From positions 1-64,000 of the forward strand of contig CAYJPA010000004.1 of assembly GCA_964371945.1 (NCBI GenBank): a DNA stretch of 64,000 nt, written 5' to 3'. The notes below the pieces were generated by a model, which searched no databases, was not told the DNA's origin, and saw only the letters and a program-made list of their open reading frames with translations. The position numbers and the translations under genes are program-made. The stretch comes from CAYJPA01 sp964371945 (GTDB taxonomy: Bacteria > Chloroflexota > Chloroflexia > Thermomicrobiales > UBA6265). Shown piece by piece: positions 61,210 through 64,000 of the stretch; the first letter of the stretch is position 1, and the number at the start of each line of letters is the position of its first letter.

Positions 61210-62088
61210 CTATCCGTTGACCGCGTTTGGCGCCATGGCGAATGTGAGCGTCACCTGGGCGTAGGCAACTGCTTCCGCCGGCGCCGACGCATCGAATGCC
61301 TCAAGCATGCCTGGGCCGTATTGGCCGTAATCCTCCGGCATGACTGGGCCACACTCATTTGTTCCAAAGATGCCGTAGTAGAACCCATCAACGGCCTGGG
61401 TCAACTCTCCGAGCGTTGTATCGAGGGCGGCAGCCAATCCCTCGGCCCGGGCGCGCGCGTCCACAACGGCCAAGACGCGAGCCTCCTGTTCCATGGCGGC
61501 GCAATCGTTTCCGGTGTAGTGCACGCCGACATGTTGAACTGCCAGTCCGGCCGTGAATGTGGCTTCGCTGGCTGCCTTGACGAGAGTTGCGACGCCTTCA
61601 AGGGTTGGATCGACGATCGAAAAGCGTAGCTGAGCGCCGCCTGGTCCACCTGGACCCGTAAACATGCTGGAAAACGCGGGAGCGATGAATTGAATCTCGT
61701 CGCGAGCCACACCGGCATTAACCACAACATCGATGATCGCAGCGAGATCATCCTCGGTGAGGGCCGGTGGCATGACTGGGGTGTACGGGGCAAATCCTGC
61801 ATCCGATGATGCCGCCTCATCGGCAGCGGGTGAAGCAGCGAACGATTCTTCGGCAGGCACCGTTTCGACATAGCCCATCATGCCGTACGGATCCTGGCTG
61901 ACGATGATCTGAACATCAGCCGTCGCCGCCGGTCTGCTAACGCGACCGAACCCGGCCGCGACAATACCCGGCTCCGATCCAGGCATGGTCTGAGCAGACG
62001 CACGCTCAATCCCAGGTCGAACGAGCGGTAGGCTTGCCAGGAGCGCGAGAATCACGATTGACGAGCGGAGGGCAAGCTTGAGACCCAT
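61210..62088 (-). CDS. Secreted SIMPL domain (DUF541) protein
   Basis: 292 residues. Signal peptide about 1-32 (SIVILALLASLPLVRPGIER, ending ASAQT). The SIMPL core starts IVAAGFGRVSRPAATADVQI, has a long AEESFAASPAADEAASSDAG insertion, and continues LAVQHVGVHYTGNDC and ARVLAVVDARARAEGLAAAL, the helix typical of DUF541 (A-x-x-x-A-R-x-x-A-E-x-x-A). Family members are periplasmic or surface proteins of unclear, possibly oxidative-stress role. AAGGAG lies eight bases before the ATG. Confidence 0.88.
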   Translation of the reverse strand: MGLKLALRSSIVILALLASLPLVRPGIERASAQTMPGSEPGIVAAGFGRVSRPAATADVQIIVSQDPYGMMGYVETVPAEESFAASPAADEAASSDAGFAPYTPVMPPALTEDDLAAIIDVVVNAGVARDEIQFIAPAFSSMFTGPGGPGGAQLRFSIVDPTLEGVATLVKAASEATFTAGLAVQHVGVHYTGNDCAAMEQEARVLAVVDARARAEGLAAALDTTLGELTQAVDGFYYGIFGTNECGPVMPEDYGQYGPGMLEAFDASAPAEAVAYAQVTLTFAMAPNAVNG

Positions 62089-62332
62089 GGGTCAATCTCC
62101 TTACGACCAGAAAAAATGACACCAGACGAAGATCGTTTGATGACAGCATAACAGTTACGTTAATGATCTTGGGAACGTTAATCAATTACGCAGGTATTGT
62201 CGCATTGCCTGTGGCGCTTTTGTCATTCAATCTTCAAGGACAGGACCAACGACAAAACAGGTGACACAACGTTCAAAGTCAGCCCTCCCCTAAAGCTGAG
62301 GAGGGTTGGATGGGGTCCGTTTTTCCAGAAAT
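62089..62332. other. Intergenic region upstream of the SIMPL gene
   Basis: About 240 bases containing the promoter side of the SIMPL gene and a CCCTCC hairpin repeat (62283-62319). No gene is visible. Confidence 0.5.
62283..62319. repeat. CCCTCC hairpin repeat, second copy
   Basis: CCCTCC (62283-62288) and GGAGGG (62300-62305) pair around a short loop, followed by TTGGATGGGGTCCG. Compare the element at 61165. Confidence 0.65.
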
Positions 62333-62479
62333 CTATCCCGACGAAAGCAGGTTGTTCACGACCACGATCGCGCGGTCGATCTCTTCCTCGGTGTTGTAGA
62401 CGTGCGGAGTCATCCGGATATAGCCGCCGCGGGGCGCGGCTTTCACGCCGGCGGCCTCGAGCGCGGCCGACGCATCACC
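62333..62479 (-). pseudogene. Class-V aminotransferase, only the C-terminal end left
   Basis: On the minus strand a 47-codon frame ends in a TAG at 62333 with the sequence DASAALEAAGVKAAPRGGYI then RMTPHVYNTEEEIDRAIVVV. This is the C-terminal end of the class-V aminotransferase/cysteine desulfurase-like family (a conserved R-(I/M)-(S/T)-P-H-x-Y-N-T-E-E-E-I-D segment). The rest, including the PLP lysine, is missing: upstream the frame runs into the last codons of the DNA methyltransferase gene and a stop. The break at about 62475-62480 is therefore a recombination junction. Confidence 0.85.
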
Positions 62480-63608
62480 TTGGCTGAAGGAGCAATATCA
62501 ACTCGCTTGCAGTCGCGCGAGCATCGCGAACTTTGTTATTACCTCCAAGCGTGCTAAACCTTCCCGTGACATATTGCTTTAGTACCGAAAAATACTCCGA
62601 AGATTCGCTTATTATGCGTTCCCCGGAAAGCCCGTTACTCGATGCGCCAGCAGGAAATGTGATGATTACTCTGGCCCCCGATTCTGAGAGACTAAGCAGC
62701 AGTTGCCGTAGCGAATCCAAGGAAGTCGTTCTTTTTGAGAATTCAGATTGGGGACGTGAAGACCGGGGCGGATATCGTCCTGCGCCATTCACCATCTCAT
62801 GGACTCTTGTCGATATTGTTTCTAACACGTGGTAAAATCTGCTATACTGGACAGAGGAATATGGCGGGTCAACGAAAACCAAGTCACCGGATCGCAGAGT
62901 CGAAGCGATTTCGACCGCATCTCCGACCCGGGCCTCTCCCATTACATTTGCGAACCTTCCCTCAATATCACGAACGAATCTCCTGCAATAGTTGAGCGGG
63001 TCCCTAGCCCATGACTCGCTCAGGAACTTTGATGCAGTAGCAGTCGGTTGGAAAGGCTGAGCCGTGTGGCCTGGCGCGGCTGCGCAACTGCTCGCCGCAA
63101 ACAAGACAGCAGTGAGACACGAACGAAGCGCACTTTCTTTTTGCGGCAAGTTGTCGAGCAGCAGGTCAAGTGTCAGGGCTTGCTGCACACTGAAGTAATG
63201 ACCTCCATAGCAACCAAGTACGATCCCAGCTTTGCCAAATTGGGAAGAGTAGTGTCTTGACCAATGAACGTACTCTGCGAAATCTAGAAGTTCTGACTGT
63301 CTTGCATTGGCCTCGATCCATATCGAACTTAATCTTCTTAAGCGATCGACAGTATTGAACCACTCTTCTAGGCACCAGTAGGCGTTCAACGGCTCCGTTC
63401 GCTCAATAACGGCACTGGAAACTGTCATGGCGAAGTGTTGAAGATCTACAGAAAGTACAGGAAGATCAAGATTTTCGGCACAATACCAGGAAACTGAACC
63501 CGATCCTGAAAACAGATCTACAACTCTCGATGAAAGTTGCGACTGCTCATGAAGCAGAGAACCCAATCCATTTTGGAGCATTGCGCGCTTGGAGCCCATG
63601 TATTTCAT
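62475..63608 (-). CDS. Adenine-specific DNA methyltransferase (D12/Dam class)
   Basis: 377 residues. Methylates the N6 of adenine in a specific sequence. It starts MKYMGSKRAML, the nucleotide-binding entry of D12-class enzymes. Motif I is DLFSGSGSVS (31-40) and the catalytic motif is VDPPYSSVQYSRFYHV with Asp247-Pro-Pro-Tyr250. The spacing fits the alpha class. The ATG at 63608 overlaps the stop of the upstream gene (ATGA), supporting coupling. GC content and codon choice are lower than in the rest of the window. Probably the modification half of a restriction-modification system or a solitary methylase; the recognition site is unknown. Confidence 0.9.
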   Translation of the reverse strand: MKYMGSKRAMLQNGLGSLLHEQSQLSSRVVDLFSGSGSVSWYCAENLDLPVLSVDLQHFAMTVSSAVIERTEPLNAYWCLEEWFNTVDRLRRLSSIWIEANARQSELLDFAEYVHWSRHYSSQFGKAGIVLGCYGGHYFSVQQALTLDLLLDNLPQKESALRSCLTAVLFAASSCAAAPGHTAQPFQPTATASKFLSESWARDPLNYCRRFVRDIEGRFANVMGEARVGDAVEIASTLRSGDLVFVDPPYSSVQYSRFYHVLETISTRVHEMVNGAGRYPPRSSRPQSEFSKRTTSLDSLRQLLLSLSESGARVIITFPAGASSNGLSGERIISESSEYFSVLKQYVTGRFSTLGGNNKVRDARATASELILLLQPR

Positions 63609-64000
63609 GTTCTGATGGACCAAAAAGCGACTCGTTCGAATTCTGTTGCTCGTGCAATCGCCAATCGGCGTGAATCATTTTGCCACCAGTCAGCCCATTG
63701 AGGATTCACACCCTGGTCATCGCAATGCTGCTGCCAATCCGAGAGGCTGCTTACGCTTTCCTTTATGTCCTCCCAAAGATCCTCCGCTGGCAGTACCGGT
63801 TCACTTTGCCAAAATCCCTTGCGTTGGCCCCACGTTCGCCACCAGAAGTCGATTTCAGATACTTCAACGCCTGCTGAACTAAAGAGAGCTCGGCTGCTAC
63901 CTGTTGCTAAGCGCAGCATAAGCAGCGCACGTGACGCGACCGAAAGAGAATAGCTTGGGTCGCTTCTGTGGGTCGTGAATTTCTCAGCTAAGGAAAACAC
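63605..64000 (-). CDS. Unknown protein, C-terminal part (runs off the window)
   Basis: The C-terminal 131 residues are visible and the frame stays open to the window edge, so the gene is probably partial. The sequence is Trp- and Ser-rich (EIDFWWRTWGQRKGFW, PQWADWWQNDSRRLAIARAT) and resembles no family I can name. It ends four bases into the methyltransferase start (ATGA overlap), so both are translated together. In this position a restriction endonuclease or a target-recognition partner would be expected, but that is only inferred. Composition is lower in GC, like its neighbour. Confidence 0.6.
   Translation of the reverse strand: MFSLAEKFTTHRSDPSYSLSVASRALLMLRLATGSSRALFSSAGVEVSEIDFWWRTWGQRKGFWQSEPVLPAEDLWEDIKESVSSLSDWQQHCDDQGVNPQWADWWQNDSRRLAIARATEFERVAFWSIRT

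Overview
The window is high-GC DNA (roughly 60% by eye) with dense genes, frequent ATGA start/stop overlaps and clear GGAGG-type ribosome binding sites. The gene mix suggests a Chloroflexota bacterium, probably near Thermomicrobia/Sphaerobacter: many dipeptide-type ABC transporters with Tat-like binding proteins, several LLM-class flavin/F420 oxidoreductases, a Cox/Xdh-type molybdenum hydroxylase, a large XRE-ATPase-TPR regulator, DUF2207, SIMPL and PrsW proteins. This placement is inferred from gene content; no rRNA or tRNA gene was seen to confirm it.

Layout. 0.3-2.8 kb: two unknown proteins on the minus strand, one with an Apea-like HEPN end. 2.9-4.1 kb: decayed DNA with an IS5-type transposase remnant. 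4.1-6.4 kb: a STAND-type regulator. 6.4-9.7 kb: a tight minus-strand operon of pyruvoyl arginine decarboxylase, PRMT-like methyltransferase, DUF2156 protein and GNAT acetyltransferase, divergent from a helical possible regulator (9.9-11.1 kb). 11.5-17.4 kb: two permeases and two duplicated binding proteins of a peptide-type transporter without ATPases. 17.6-20.1 kb: an RsmF-like rRNA methyltransferase and a Gfo/Idh/MocA oxidoreductase. 20.6-34.2 kb: one long plus-strand catabolic cluster made of a complete dppBCDFA-type importer, DUF917 protein, LLM oxidoreductase, the three subunits of a molybdenum hydroxylase with a CoxG-like protein, and a second LLM oxidoreductase. This reads as an import-and-oxidise pathway for a nitrogen-containing, probably heterocyclic, small molecule.

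34.3-46.2 kb holds a small two-gene cassette, a HapK-like/LLM/SnoaL operon, a tandem GNAT protein, an HpaI-type aldolase with a D-2-hydroxyacid dehydrogenase, a secreted cupin protein with calcium-type repeats, a DUF2231-Rieske fusion, an S9 peptidase and a uracil-DNA glycosylase. 46.5-53.2 kb is a minus-strand run: Gly/Ala/Ser-rich protein, DUF2207, a frameshifted DUF1989 gene, HD-domain protein, NRAMP transporter and universal stress protein. 53.4-62.1 kb is mostly housekeeping and envelope genes (CorC/CNNM, MFS, methyltransferase, metallophosphoesterase, pterin dehydratase, PrsW, PhoD, SIMPL).

At about 62.48 kb the chromosome changes character. A class-V aminotransferase survives only as its last 47 or so codons, and directly against it lies a lower-GC pair encoding a D12-class adenine DNA methyltransferase and an unknown upstream partner that runs off the window. 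This looks like the edge of a restriction-modification or defence island. Short palindromic intergenic repeats (CTAGC clusters, GGGCAGAC hairpins, CCCTCC hairpins) recur through the window.
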